Shown here: positions 43,098-52,332 of the stretch, in pieces | How positions within the stretch are numbered: the first letter of the stretch is position 1 | Layout of the letters: each line of letters opens with the position of its first letter | Assembly: GCF_033898525.1 (NCBI RefSeq) | Contig: NZ_JAXAFJ010000001.1 | Coordinates: forward strand, 372,001 to 436,000 | Source of the DNA: Flaviflagellibacter rhizophilus | GTDB taxonomy: Bacteria > Pseudomonadota > Alphaproteobacteria > Rhizobiales > Methylopilaceae | DNA: 64,000 nt | Direction of reading: 5' to 3' | Notes under the pieces: model-generated | The model's database searches: none | What the model saw: only the letters and a program-made list of their open reading frames with translations | What the model was told of the DNA's origin: nothing | Made by a program: the position numbers and the translations under genes

Positions 43098-43979
43098 ATG
43101 AGCATGACGAACAATATGCGTGGTGCGCTGTTCATGACCGCGGCCATGGCTGCCTTCGCGGTCGAGGACATGGCGATCAAGGCAGCGGCGAAGGACATCC
43201 CGGTCGGCCAGGCCTTGATGATCTTTGGGGCAGCCGGGCTTCTGGTCTTCGCAGCACTCGCGCGGATCAACGGCGATCGCGCCTATCACCCTGCGGTGTT
43301 CTCCAAACTGATGCTGGCCCGCTCGGCATGTGAGATCGCAGGCAGATTGTTCTTCGCGCTGGCGCTCGCGCTGACCCCGTTATCGAGCGCGTCCGCAATC
43401 CTGCAGGCCACCCCGCTGGTGGTGGCCCTCGGCGCCGTGCTTTTCTTCGGAGAGAAGGTGGGATGGCACCGCTGGCTGGCGATGAGCTGCGGCCTCGCTG
43501 GCGTTCTTCTGATCCTGCGCCCCGGCTTCAACGGGTTCGAGCCGGCCTCCATCTTTGCGGTCCTCGGCACGCTGGGCTTTGCCGGTCGTGATCTCGCCAC
43601 CCGCGGCAGTCCGGTGTCGATGTCGACGACGCAGCTCGGCCTGCTGGGCTTCGCGATGCTGGTAATAGCCGGAGGCATCCTGCTGGCCGTTTCAGGCGGC
43701 GCAGCATGGCCCCGCTCGAGCACGTGGCTTCTTCTCTCCGGCGCGACAGCCGTGGGCGTGATCGCCTATTCCGCACTGACAAAGGCAATGCGGACGGGGG
43801 AGGTGTCGTTCGTGTCCCCGTTCCGCTATTCGCGGCTGCTGTTTGCAGCCTGCCTTGGCCTGCTCGTCTTCCGGGAGACGCCCGATCTGATGACGATGAT
43901 CGGCGGGGCCGTGGTTGTCGGAAGCGGGCTTTTCCTTCTTCGTCGTCCCTCGAAGGCGCAGAAGACCCTGCCGGCTTGA
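43098..43979 (+). CDS. EamA/DMT-family transporter
   Basis: A 293-residue inner-membrane protein with ten helices in two EamA repeats: GALFMTAAMAAFAVEDMAIKAAAKDIPVGQALMIFGAAG opens the first, and PASIFAVLGTLGFAGRDLATR opens the second. SASAILQATPLVVALGAVLFFGEKVGWHRW is the repeat-1 end with the usual E-x-x-x-x-x-R/W. The family exports or imports metabolites such as S-adenosylmethionine or amino acids; the substrate is unknown. It stands alone on the plus strand. Confidence 0.88.
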   Translation: MSMTNNMRGALFMTAAMAAFAVEDMAIKAAAKDIPVGQALMIFGAAGLLVFAALARINGDRAYHPAVFSKLMLARSACEIAGRLFFALALALTPLSSASAILQATPLVVALGAVLFFGEKVGWHRWLAMSCGLAGVLLILRPGFNGFEPASIFAVLGTLGFAGRDLATRGSPVSMSTTQLGLLGFAMLVIAGGILLAVSGGAAWPRSSTWLLLSGATAVGVIAYSALTKAMRTGEVSFVSPFRYSRLLFAACLGLLVFRETPDLMTMIGGAVVVGSGLFLLRRPSKAQKTLPA

Positions 43980-44138
43980 GAGTCCCGGGGGCCCCCGAGA
44001 GATGATGATCTGACGCGGTGACGCGTGCAGCATTGGCCCTGCTCGGCCTGGTGGCCCCGCTTTCACCTGACATCGCGCTGGCTGCGAACCTCATCGATGA
44101 CCCCGAAGCGGAGATCATGCAGCTTTGTCATAAAGTGC

Positions 44139-44170
44139 AAAAGGTTGCGCAGCCGATCGGCTGCGCAACC
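44139..44170 (-). terminator. rho-independent terminator after MetX-like gene
   Basis: GGTTGCGCAGCC (44143-44154) and GGCTGCGCAACC (44159-44170) form a perfect 12-bp stem around GATC, itself palindromic, so all 28 bases are one perfect palindrome. On the minus strand it is followed by four T (AAAA at 44139-44142 on plus), 7 bases past the hydrolase stop. It is the clearest intrinsic terminator in the window and ends the long minus-strand run. Confidence 0.85.
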
Positions 44171-44177
44171 GCCATAG

Positions 44178-45194
44178 TCAGCTCGCCAGCAGCTCCTTCA
44201 AGGCCGCGTCCAGCACCTCTATGTCGTCCGGGCTGGTGCCGGGTCCCCCTGCAAAGTGGCCCCAGTAGGTATCGATGACGCGCAGCTCTGCGTTCGGCAT
44301 GTGGCCGGCCTCGATCTCGTTGTCCTCCGGCGGAAAATAGAGGTCCGTCGACGCTGGCATCAGGATGGCCTTGGCCTTGATCGCGCCCAGAGCCTTCGGC
44401 AGATCGCCGCCATACATCTCGTTGTTGCTGATGTCGCCGTTCTGCCAGGTCCAAAGCATGCAGAGCAGGTTATTGGCATCGCGGGTGTAGAACAGGCCCT
44501 CCCAGAAGCCGACGAGGAAATCCTCCAGCGAGGCGTAGCCCATGTGCTTGATGTCGCCCTCGACGCGGTAGAAGGTCTGCGACAGGCCCCATCCCGCATA
44601 GACCCGGCCGAAGGCGCGAAGGCCCCTGGTCGGCGGCTCCTTGTACCAGCCGTAATCATAGGCGGCGTCCGCCTGCAGCGCGGCCTTGGCGCCTTCCAGG
44701 AAGACGTAATTGTGCCGAGAGCATTTGGCCGATCCCTGGAACGGCAGGATGCGCTTGACCATGTCCGGGTACATCGCGCCCCAGTGATACGTCTGAAGGC
44801 CGCCCATGGACCAGCCGGTCACGAGCTTGATGGTCTCGATGCCGAACAGCTCCGTCACCAGCTTGTGCTGCGCCTTGACGTTGTCATAGGCGGTCACGTT
44901 CGGGAAACGGGGCCCGTTCCACGGCGCGGGCGTATTGCTGGGCGAGGTCGAGAGCCCGTTGCCGAACATGTTCGGGATGATGATGAAATACTTGGCCGGA
45001 TCGAGCGCCTTGCCCTCGCCGATCAGCCATTCGTTCTCGTAGTGCTGCCCCGAATACCAGGTCGGGTAGACGATCACGTTGTCCTTGGCGTCGTTCAGCG
45101 TGCCATAGGTCTTGTAGGCTAGCTTGGCGTCGCGCAGCGTCTTGCCGCATTGCAGGACGAAGTCACCCAGCTCGAACATCTTGTAGTCGACCAT
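44178..45194 (-). CDS. alpha/beta hydrolase of the MetX (homoserine acetyltransferase-like) family
   Basis: A 338-residue alpha/beta hydrolase. Nucleophile Ser129 is in TGWSMGGLQTYHWGAMYPD, and Asp284 (PASTDLYFPPEDN) and His313 (TYWGHFAGGPG) complete the triad. The opening GKTLRDAKLAYKTYGTLNDAKDNVIVYPTWYSGQHYENEWLIG is the MetX-type N-terminus, but the methionine-pathway gene context is absent. It is the last gene behind a polyamine-type ABC transporter and ends at a strong terminator, so it may deacylate or hydrolyse the imported compound. Acyltransfer is possible. Confidence 0.85.
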   Translation of the reverse strand: MVDYKMFELGDFVLQCGKTLRDAKLAYKTYGTLNDAKDNVIVYPTWYSGQHYENEWLIGEGKALDPAKYFIIIPNMFGNGLSTSPSNTPAPWNGPRFPNVTAYDNVKAQHKLVTELFGIETIKLVTGWSMGGLQTYHWGAMYPDMVKRILPFQGSAKCSRHNYVFLEGAKAALQADAAYDYGWYKEPPTRGLRAFGRVYAGWGLSQTFYRVEGDIKHMGYASLEDFLVGFWEGLFYTRDANNLLCMLWTWQNGDISNNEMYGGDLPKALGAIKAKAILMPASTDLYFPPEDNEIEAGHMPNAELRVIDTYWGHFAGGPGTSPDDIEVLDAALKELLAS

Positions 45195-45250
45195 CCCAAG
45201 CTCTCCTTTGCCGAAAGATCGGCGCCCCTGATTGCTGTGTCTGTCCGGCG

Positions 45251-46357
45251 CTACACGAGAAGCCGCGTGTGCTCGGCCTTCCAGGTCGCGACGACGACGT
45301 CGCCCACGGTGAAGGGCTGCGCGAAGAACTGGCGCTCCGGCACATACGCGACGAACTCGTCCTGCCCGACCGCGTCGAGCATCACCTTCACGAAATTGCC
45401 CTGGTATTCGACGGCCAGCACCCGGCGCGGCAGCGCAGCGCGCCCGGCGGGCGCGACCCAGCCGTCCGGTCGCCGGAGCTCGACATCGTCGCGGCGTACC
45501 GCAATGTCGATGGCGTCGCCCGACTTGACTCGGGAGCCCGCGCCGAGCGGCATCTCGAACGCGGGCAGTTCGCTTGCCGTGATCATGGCCGTCGCGCCGT
45601 CCAGCGACTGCACATTGCCCGCCAGCACGTTCTGCCCGCCCATGAACTCCGCCACATAGCGGTCCTGCGGCGCGGAATAGATCTCGCGCGCAGAGGCGGC
45701 CTGCTTGATGCGGCCCTTCTCCATCACCACCACAAGGTCGGCGAGGGCAACGGCTTCGAGCTGGGTGTGCGTGACGTGGATGAAGGTGATGCCGAGTTCC
45801 CGCTGCATGCGGCGGAGCTCCTGGCGCATCTGCACTCGCAACTGCTCGTCCAGCGCCGAAAGCGGCTCGTCCAGCAGGAGCACGCGCGGCTCGGTGATGG
45901 CCGCCCGGGCCAGCGCGACACGCTGCTGCTGGCCGCCGGACAGCTGGCCCGGCAGCCGGCCGGCAAGCTCCGTCAGGCGCACCTTCTCGACCATGGCGTC
46001 GGCCGAGCGCAGGCGGTCCGCCTTGGAAAGCCCGCGCACCCGCAGCGCGAACGCGATGTTCTCGCGGACCGTGAGGTGCGGGAACAGCGCGTAGGACTGG
46101 AACATCATGGCCGTGCGGCGCTCGACGGGCGGCAGGCCGACGACATCCTCCCCGCCGATCAGGATTTCTCCGCTGGTGGGGTCCTCATGGCCCGCGATCA
46201 TGCGCAGGATGGTCGTCTTCCCGCAGCCGGAGGGGCCCAGGAAGCAGCAATAGGCGCCATCCGGGATCCTGAGGTTGACGCCGTCGACGGCATAGGTCGC
46301 GCCGTCATAGCTCTTGGAGATACCGGCCAGTTCGATGTCGCCACGGGCGCGAGCCAT
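45251..46357 (-). CDS. spermidine/putrescine-type ABC transporter ATP-binding protein (PotA-like), system 1
   Basis: A 368-residue ATPase. Walker A GPSGCGKTT, Q-loop MMFQSYALFPHLTVRENIAF, signature LSGGQQQR, Walker B LLLDEPLSALDEQLR, then a TOBE domain at the C-terminal 110 residues (IDIAVRRDDVELR; GNFVKVMLDAVGQDEFVAYVP). Downstream of the two permease genes, 11 bases after the PotC-like stop. The ligand is probably a cationic amine or small zwitterion, by transporter type only. Confidence 0.92.
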   Translation of the reverse strand: MARARGDIELAGISKSYDGATYAVDGVNLRIPDGAYCCFLGPSGCGKTTILRMIAGHEDPTSGEILIGGEDVVGLPPVERRTAMMFQSYALFPHLTVRENIAFALRVRGLSKADRLRSADAMVEKVRLTELAGRLPGQLSGGQQQRVALARAAITEPRVLLLDEPLSALDEQLRVQMRQELRRMQRELGITFIHVTHTQLEAVALADLVVVMEKGRIKQAASAREIYSAPQDRYVAEFMGGQNVLAGNVQSLDGATAMITASELPAFEMPLGAGSRVKSGDAIDIAVRRDDVELRRPDGWVAPAGRAALPRRVLAVEYQGNFVKVMLDAVGQDEFVAYVPERQFFAQPFTVGDVVVATWKAEHTRLLV

Positions 46358-46368
46358 CCGTCACATCC

Positions 46369-47256
46369 TCAATGGGCCGGCGCGCTGCCCGCGCGGCGGC
46401 GTTGCATCACAAAGATCACGGCGAGACAGGCCCCGATCGCGAGGAACGACACGATCGTGGTCACGGTGCCGAGCGCGTAGAGGGCCGGCGAGGTGACGTT
46501 GAGCGTCATGCTCCAGATCTCCAGCGGCAGCGTGTTCAGCGAGCCCGCCGTCTGCAGCGTGCGCGAGAATTCGTCATAGGAGAGCGTGAAGCCGAACAGC
46601 CCCACGGCCACGAGGCCAGGCGCCAGGATCGGCACGATGACCATATGGATGGTCTGCCATGGGCTGGCACCGAGATCGCGGGCGGCCTCCTCCCAGGCCT
46701 GGTCGAAGCGCGACATCACGGCGAACATCACCAGAACGCCGAAGGGCAGCGTCCACGACAGCTGCGCGCCAAGCGCGGACGTGTACCAGCTCGCCTCCCA
46801 GCCCAGCGCCGTGAACAGCAGGCCGGTCCCGATCCCCAGCACGAGACCCGGAACCACAAGGCTGCCGATCATCAGGTAGAAGATGACGGTGTCGCCCCAG
46901 AACCGGCGCCGGAACGCCAGCCCCGAGATGAACGACACCACCACGGTAATGACCGTGACCATGGCCGCAAGCTTGATGGAGCGGCTGAACGAACCTTTCA
47001 CGTCCCCGGTGCGCGCCTGGGTGAACAGGTCGATGAACCAGTGCAGGGACAGGCCCTTCATCGGGAAGACGAGGCCGCCCTTCACGTCCTGGAACGACAG
47101 GATGTAGATGCAGACCATCGGGCCATAGAGGGCGATAACATAGGCGACGAACACCGTGGCCAGCGCATAGAACGTCCACGGCCTCCTGCCCCTGCTGGGC
47201 GCGATGGCGCGGGTGCGCGGCCGGGCGGCGGCGGCGAAAAGCGCCGTGTCCGTCAT
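46369..47256 (-). CDS. spermidine/putrescine-type ABC permease (PotC-like), system 1
   Basis: A 295-residue permease with six helices. The EAA loop reads EAARDLGASPWQTIHMVIVPILAPGLVAVGLFGFTLSYDEF, and the N-terminus has about 30 basic cytoplasmic residues before FYALATVFVAYVIALYGPMVCIYI. The ATG overlaps the PotB-like stop (ATGA). Confidence 0.92.
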   Translation of the reverse strand: MTDTALFAAAARPRTRAIAPSRGRRPWTFYALATVFVAYVIALYGPMVCIYILSFQDVKGGLVFPMKGLSLHWFIDLFTQARTGDVKGSFSRSIKLAAMVTVITVVVSFISGLAFRRRFWGDTVIFYLMIGSLVVPGLVLGIGTGLLFTALGWEASWYTSALGAQLSWTLPFGVLVMFAVMSRFDQAWEEAARDLGASPWQTIHMVIVPILAPGLVAVGLFGFTLSYDEFSRTLQTAGSLNTLPLEIWSMTLNVTSPALYALGTVTTIVSFLAIGACLAVIFVMQRRRAGSAPAH

Positions 47257-48125
47257 TGCGTCAGCTCCTTCCGGATGTTCACGGTGCGCAGGATCACCCC
47301 GATGACCGCCATCAGCACCACGGTCAGCAGCACGGCGCTGGCTGCCGCCGGCGGATATTGCAGCACCCCGATATCCTCGTAGAACGCCCCGACGACCGAG
47401 GCCGAGCCGCCGCCGGACATGACCTTCACCACGAAGAAATCGCCCATCACGATGGCGATCACGAAGATCGAGCCGAGCGCGATGCCGCTCTTGGACAAGG
47501 GGATGATGATCAGCCGCATAATGTCGAAGCGGCTTGCCCCGGCATCCACCGCCGCCTCGACGACCCGTTTGTCGATGCGGGCCATGGAGTTGAAGATCGG
47601 CACGATCATGAAGATCGTCAGCTGGTGGACATAGGCGATGACGACCGCGAGGTCTGAGTACAGCAAGGCCTCGATCGGCTGCTGGACGATGCCGACGCCC
47701 ATGAGGCCGCGATTGATCAGCCCCTCCTTACCGAGCAGCGGGATCCACGAAATCATGCGGATGACGTTCGAGGTCCAGAACGGCACCGTGCAGAGCAGGA
47801 ACAGGCCGATGCCGAGCAGCTTGTTGCGCACGTGGAACGCCAGGAAATAGGCGATCAGGAAGCCCAGGATCAGCGAGAACAGCCAGGTCAGGAACGTGAA
47901 CTTGATGGTCGAGTAGTAAAGGTTCAGCGTCAGCGACGAACTGAGGATGCCAGCATAGTTGTCGAGCGTGAACGTCGGGATGATCCCGCCGAACCCGTCG
48001 GTCTCGAACACGCTCGCCACCACCACCACAAGGATGGGCAGCAGGAAGAACGGCAGGATCACGAGCAGGAGCGGCGAGATATAGAGCCACGAGACAAGAT
48101 TACGCCGGAGCTTGGCCGGGAGCAT
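47253..48125 (-). CDS. spermidine/putrescine-type ABC permease (PotB-like), system 1
   Basis: A 290-residue permease with six helices (WLYISPLLLVILPFFLLPILVVVVASVF first). The EAA loop is EAAVDAGASRFDIMRLIIIPLSKSGIALGSIFV. GAGGAGG precedes the ATG at 48125. It follows the binding-protein gene after a 76-base gap that carries a hairpin. Confidence 0.92.
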   Translation of the reverse strand: MLPAKLRRNLVSWLYISPLLLVILPFFLLPILVVVVASVFETDGFGGIIPTFTLDNYAGILSSSLTLNLYYSTIKFTFLTWLFSLILGFLIAYFLAFHVRNKLLGIGLFLLCTVPFWTSNVIRMISWIPLLGKEGLINRGLMGVGIVQQPIEALLYSDLAVVIAYVHQLTIFMIVPIFNSMARIDKRVVEAAVDAGASRFDIMRLIIIPLSKSGIALGSIFVIAIVMGDFFVVKVMSGGGSASVVGAFYEDIGVLQYPPAAASAVLLTVVLMAVIGVILRTVNIRKELTQ

Positions 48126-48171
48126 TCTCTGCTCCTCCTCGACTTACGAAACGCGGGACAGAATTGGTGTT

Positions 48172-48193
48172 GCAGGGCGGCGCACCGCCCTGC
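48172..48193 (-). other. intercistronic hairpin between binding-protein and permease genes, system 1
   Basis: GCAGGGCGG (48172-48180) pairs with CCGCCCTGC (48185-48193) around a CGCA loop, 9 bases past the binding-protein stop. No T-run. Same arrangement as behind dctP, urtA and the system 2 binding protein. Confidence 0.65.
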
Positions 48194-48201
48194 CGTTCCG
48201 G

Positions 48202-49521
48202 TCAGGCGACCTTGAAGTCGTTCCAGCGCTTGTTCATGTACGCCGACTCGTCCATCAGCGTGTTCCAGCACGAGATGTTCTTGACCCGTGTCAGGAAGGA
48301 GCCGCCGTCGCGTACCGTGCCGGGCTTCTCCATCGGCACCCCATAGGGATCGTTGATGGCCTCGGGCGCCGGCTTGCCGTCGTACCAGAAGTCCCATTCA
48401 GCCTGCGAAAGATGTGCCTTGGCAGTCGATGGCACCGGGCTGTAATAGCCGTAGCGCCCGACAAAGGCTCCCTGCCAGCCGCTGTAGTACCAGTTGATGT
48501 ATTCGTAGGCGGCTTCCAGCTTCTTGCCGGACAGATGCTTCATCAGGCCGAGCCCGTTGCACCAGCCGCGATAGCCTTCCTTGTCCCCCTTCTTGTTCAC
48601 CGCCGCATAGGTGCAGGGAACGTCCTTTACGCGCACGGCGGCAACGGCCGGCGACCACATGGACTGGATCACGACCTCACCGGCCGCCATCAGCTGCACC
48701 GACTGGTCGAACGTGGTCCAGGTGGCGCGGAACTGGCCCGACTTCTTCAGCTCGATCAGCTTGTTGATCGTGAAGTCGATCTCCTGCTTCGTCATGTTCC
48801 CCTTGTTGCCATACTTGATCAGGTCGGCGCTCTCGAAGCAAAGCGCGGCGTCCATGATGCCGATCGCGGGCACGTCCAGGATGGCCGCCTTGCCCTTGAA
48901 CTTGGGGTCGATCAGTTCCTTCCACTCGGTTACTTCGTGGCCGACGAGGTCCGGACGGTAACCGATGGAGTCGGCATTGTAGACCTGCGGAAGGAAGGTG
49001 GCCCACTGGGTCACGCCATCGTGCAGCTCGGTCGAATCCGGCTTCTCGATATACATGGCCTCATAAGGTGAGATGCCCTGCCGCGAGACCGGCGCACCAT
49101 CGATCTCACCCTTGGTGAAGATCGGCAGGATGTTGTCGAATTCCTTGATCCTGGCGACTTCGATGCCCTGGATGACACCGCGCTTGGCGGCCAGCTTCGC
49201 CTGCCATCCTTCAAGGTCAGGAATGTCCACGGTGTTCGGCTGCGTGATGAAGCGATTGATTGCGGCCGAGGTGTCGAGGTTCTGCATCGTGACCTTGAAG
49301 CCAAGGTCCTTCGAGGCCTGATCGCCGATCGCCTTCACCACCGAATAGGACACGCCGACATGACGGAGCTCGATATCCTTGATCTCTTGCGCCCAGATGG
49401 TCGGGAAGCCAGTAACGGCTCCGGATCCAATGGCTGCACCGGCCGCCGCAGCGCCACCGAGCAAGATGTCCCTTCGGGTGATCTTCGAGGAACCCGAATT
49501 CGTCTTCTTCTCTTCGCTCAT
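48202..49521 (-). CDS. ABC substrate-binding protein, PotD-like, system 1
   Basis: A 439-residue periplasmic protein with a Tat signal (KITRRDILLGGAAAAGAAIG). The mature part opens IKDIELRHVGVSYSVVKAIGDQASKDLGFKVTMQNLDTSAAINRF and contains TFLPQVYNADSIGYRPDLVG and AYEYINWYYSGWQGAFVGRYGYYSPVP, which fit the extracellular solute-binding family used with PotABC-type transporters. First gene of system 1. A long upstream gap with repeats suggests its own promoter. Confidence 0.9.
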   Translation of the reverse strand: MSEEKKTNSGSSKITRRDILLGGAAAAGAAIGSGAVTGFPTIWAQEIKDIELRHVGVSYSVVKAIGDQASKDLGFKVTMQNLDTSAAINRFITQPNTVDIPDLEGWQAKLAAKRGVIQGIEVARIKEFDNILPIFTKGEIDGAPVSRQGISPYEAMYIEKPDSTELHDGVTQWATFLPQVYNADSIGYRPDLVGHEVTEWKELIDPKFKGKAAILDVPAIGIMDAALCFESADLIKYGNKGNMTKQEIDFTINKLIELKKSGQFRATWTTFDQSVQLMAAGEVVIQSMWSPAVAAVRVKDVPCTYAAVNKKGDKEGYRGWCNGLGLMKHLSGKKLEAAYEYINWYYSGWQGAFVGRYGYYSPVPSTAKAHLSQAEWDFWYDGKPAPEAINDPYGVPMEKPGTVRDGGSFLTRVKNISCWNTLMDESAYMNKRWNDFKVA

Positions 49522-49896
49522 GATCGCCCCTACCCGTAGGAACGATCATCAGCCCTGTGAGCACCGACGATGTATTCGTACTTTACCGTAGTTACTTTTA
49601 CATTGAATATGTGCTAGCAGCCACCCTGTTCAGACAGTAGGCAACACGGCTATATTTCTTACATAAAGAAACCGTTTGACTGGATGATAATTGATCATCC
49701 CTCCTGTTTTATGTTCAGGTTTGCCGAGCTTGGCGGTGTTTGCCGAGATTGCTTCGCCCCAAGCGCCGATAGTCGAGCTGTGTGAGCGCCGCCAATTCGG
49801 CGCCTACGATCCTGCAACGCGCCCCATAGAGCAGCCAGGCGAGCAGAAGCCGGCCTTGCTGGGGGCAGGAATTTCGACGGGATGAACTGCGGGCGA
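49522..49896. promoter_or_regulatory. promoter region of system 1 with MocR-like direct repeats
   Basis: An AT-rich 375-base gap. Direct repeats TACTTTAC (49579-49586) and TACTTTTAC (49593-49601), 14 bases apart, lie about 60-80 bases before the binding-protein start; MocR regulators commonly bind paired direct repeats. GGATGAT (49682-49688) and ATCATCC (49694-49700) form an inverted repeat that may be an operator or a weak terminator after mocR. No coding sequence is seen. Confidence 0.45.
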
Positions 49897-51459
49897 TCAG
49901 GTCTCGTTCGCAGCCGGCGAAGCCACAGGTTTCCGCAAGCCGGGCGCACCGGCTCCAGCCCCGTCCTGCGCCGCGCCGATCCGCTCAAGCACTGTCCGGA
50001 GCACCAGGAAGCCGTGCTCCATCTGCTCGGCGTTGAAGCTGGAGAACCCCAGGCTGACGAGATGATCCACCTCGGCCTCTCGCGCCAAGGCGGACAGAGG
50101 CATGATCTCGAGCCCTGCTTCCGCTGCGGCCGCGGCCAGCCTGCGCCCGCTCAGCCCAGGCTTTAATTGCGCGACCACTTCCATGCCGGTCGCGGTCGGC
50201 GAGGCCGTCATCCACGGGGACAGAAGTCGCTCCGTGCACTCCAGAAGACAGGTCTGCCGCTGGGCGTAGAGCTTCCGCATCTTGCGGACATGGCTCGCAA
50301 AATACCCGTCACGCATGAAGCGCGCGACCAGGGCCTGTTCGAGGATGGGCGAGTAGCGGCCGATGACGGTGCGGGCGGCTACGAAAGGCTCGACCAGCGC
50401 ATCCGGCACCACGGCGAAGCCGAGCCGGAGGCTCGGGAACAGCGTCTTGCTGAAGGTGCCGAAATACAGCACCCGTCCGTGACGGCCCAAGGCGTGCAGC
50501 GAGGGCTGCGGCCGCCCGGAATAGCGAAACTCGGTGTCGTAGTCGTCTTCGAGGATCCACGCGCCCGTCCGGGCGGACCAGTCGAGCAGCGCATGGCGGC
50601 GATCGAGGCTGAGTTCCATCCCCATGGGAAACTGCTTGGAGGGAGAGACATAGGCCAGCCTGGCATCCGGCGCCCGTTCCAGCGCCCGCGCCACCATCAA
50701 CCCGTTCTCGTCCACCGGGATCGGAACGGGCTGTCCTCCCACGGCCGTGACGGAGGCATAGATGCCGTCATATCCCGGGTCTTCGCACCAGGCTTCCTCG
50801 CCGGGCGTCAGGAGGATGCGGCACGCCAGGTCGATGGCATGCTGGGTGCCGGCGAAGATGATGACGTTTTCGGCCCGGCAGGACAGGCCGCGGCTCGATG
50901 CGACGTGCTCGGCGATCGCCTCGCGCAGGGGGGCATAACCCTGCGGATCCCCCTCTCCCAGCAGTTCACCTGCCGTTTCGGCGTCCATGTCCCGATAGAT
51001 CTCGGCCGCCAGCCCGGCCCAGCGCCGCACCGGAAACGCGTCCACCGCCGGGAAATTGGCGCGGAAGGGCACCGGCCTGCGCATGTGGCGCAAAGTGGCG
51101 GGCACCTCCGTCAGGCCTGACACCCGGTCGAGGCTTCCCGCTGCCGTGATGGCCGGGTTGATGCGCGGAGGGGACGTGGAAGGGCGCGGCGGCGGCTCCC
51201 GCGCCACATAGGTGCCGGACCCCGACACCGGCTCCAGGAAACCTTCCGAGATCAGGTGCTCGAAGGCCAGCATGATGGTGTTGCGCGAAACGCCCAATGT
51301 CTGTGCAAGGTCGCGCGTCGAGGGCAGCTTCTGGCCGGGCTTCATTGCTCCGGCCTCGATGTCGTCGATCAACCTTTCATAGAGCTGCCGGTGCAGCGGT
51401 TCATCCGGCCTGCGGCCGAAATCCACGGCCAGGGCGTCCAGAAGCGACACGGTCTTCAA
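49897..51459 (-). CDS. MocR-family regulator (GntR HTH fused to aminotransferase-like domain)
   Basis: A 520-residue PLP-dependent regulator. Residues 15-85 are the GntR-type winged HTH (PLHRQLYERLIDDIEAGAMKPGQKLPSTRDLAQTLGVSRNTIMLAFEHLISEG), and after a Pro-rich linker (about 88-105) comes a class I aminotransferase fold. Lys338 in GTFSKTLFPSLRLGF is the PLP-binding lysine, with ILEDDYDTEFRY the conserved acidic segment. Family members include GabR and PdxR, which sense amino compounds through PLP. It lies between the two amine-type ABC systems, so it is the natural candidate regulator of system 1 downstream and perhaps system 2. Confidence 0.92.
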   Translation of the reverse strand: MKTVSLLDALAVDFGRRPDEPLHRQLYERLIDDIEAGAMKPGQKLPSTRDLAQTLGVSRNTIMLAFEHLISEGFLEPVSGSGTYVAREPPPRPSTSPPRINPAITAAGSLDRVSGLTEVPATLRHMRRPVPFRANFPAVDAFPVRRWAGLAAEIYRDMDAETAGELLGEGDPQGYAPLREAIAEHVASSRGLSCRAENVIIFAGTQHAIDLACRILLTPGEEAWCEDPGYDGIYASVTAVGGQPVPIPVDENGLMVARALERAPDARLAYVSPSKQFPMGMELSLDRRHALLDWSARTGAWILEDDYDTEFRYSGRPQPSLHALGRHGRVLYFGTFSKTLFPSLRLGFAVVPDALVEPFVAARTVIGRYSPILEQALVARFMRDGYFASHVRKMRKLYAQRQTCLLECTERLLSPWMTASPTATGMEVVAQLKPGLSGRRLAAAAAEAGLEIMPLSALAREAEVDHLVSLGFSSFNAEQMEHGFLVLRTVLERIGAAQDGAGAGAPGLRKPVASPAANET

Positions 51460-51510
51460 ACTCTCCAGCGTTCACCGCTGGGGGATGAGCAAGTTCCGCG
51501 CCACCACGCC

Positions 51511-52332
51511 TCAGACGGCGCTGCGCTCCCGCTCCGGCCGATGGCCGAACGTGGCGAGGCCCGTGCGCATCAGGATGAACATGCCGACGAGGACGACCAG
51601 CACGACAAGGTTGACGCAGGTCGCCAGGGCATAGAGCTCCGGCTTTACGCCATAGCGGAGCGCGCCCCATGCCACCGACGGAAGGGTCGGCGTGGCCCCT
51701 AGGAGGTAGAACGAAATCTCCAGATTGTTGAAGGCCATGATGAAGGTGACGATGAAGGCTCCCAGCAGGCCGGGCCAGATCAGCGGCAAGGTCACCTCGA
51801 AGAAGGTGCGCGCCGGGCTTGCGCCGAACACCATGGCGGCATCATCGAGCCGCCAGTCGTAGCGGTAGAGCTGCGTCGCCATGATGAGCAAGGCGTAGCT
51901 GAAGCAGTGCACCACATTGGCCAGCACGGCAGAGACAAGATTGCCCTGAAGCCCAAGGAACAGGCCGTTGAAGATCAGCGAGGAGATGCCGAGCAGGATT
52001 TCGGCCACGAACAGCGGCGCGATGAACAAGGCGATGAAGAACGGAGCCTTCCGCCCGGCGTGGCGCATGACGCCGATGGTGGCGAGGCCGGCGAGAGCGG
52101 TCGCCAGAACCGCCGCCGCGAAGCCGAGCACGAGGCTGTTCCCGAGCGCGGTCTGGTAGAGCGAATTCGAGAACAGCCGGCCCATGGTCGCCATCGACCA
52201 TTTGGGTGGATAGGGGAAGTTGAAGTTCCGGGCGAAACTCGCGAGCGCGATGTGCAGCACCGGCAGGTACAGGAACAGGTAGGAGATGACGACGGCTGCG
52301 AGCAGCGCGATCTTGGCCGGCTTGAAACGCAT
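51511..52332 (-). CDS. spermidine/putrescine-type ABC permease (PotC-like), system 2
   Basis: A 273-residue permease with six helices. The EAA loop reads DDAAMVFGASPARTFFEVTLPLIWPGLLGAFIVTFIMAFNNLEI. The start at 52332 overlaps the preceding stop (TGATG); an in-frame extension upstream would overlap the other permease and is rejected. It is the last transport gene of the operon, 51 bases before mocR. Confidence 0.91.
   Translation of the reverse strand: MRFKPAKIALLAAVVISYLFLYLPVLHIALASFARNFNFPYPPKWSMATMGRLFSNSLYQTALGNSLVLGFAAAVLATALAGLATIGVMRHAGRKAPFFIALFIAPLFVAEILLGISSLIFNGLFLGLQGNLVSAVLANVVHCFSYALLIMATQLYRYDWRLDDAAMVFGASPARTFFEVTLPLIWPGLLGAFIVTFIMAFNNLEISFYLLGATPTLPSVAWGALRYGVKPELYALATCVNLVVLVVLVGMFILMRTGLATFGHRPERERSAV

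Noticed and set aside
44018..44278. Plus-strand frame beginning with a signal-peptide-like MTRAALALLGLVAPLSPDIALA
   Set aside because: It reads straight through the strong minus-strand terminator hairpin and into the antisense of the MetX-like gene; only the first 25 residues look protein-like.
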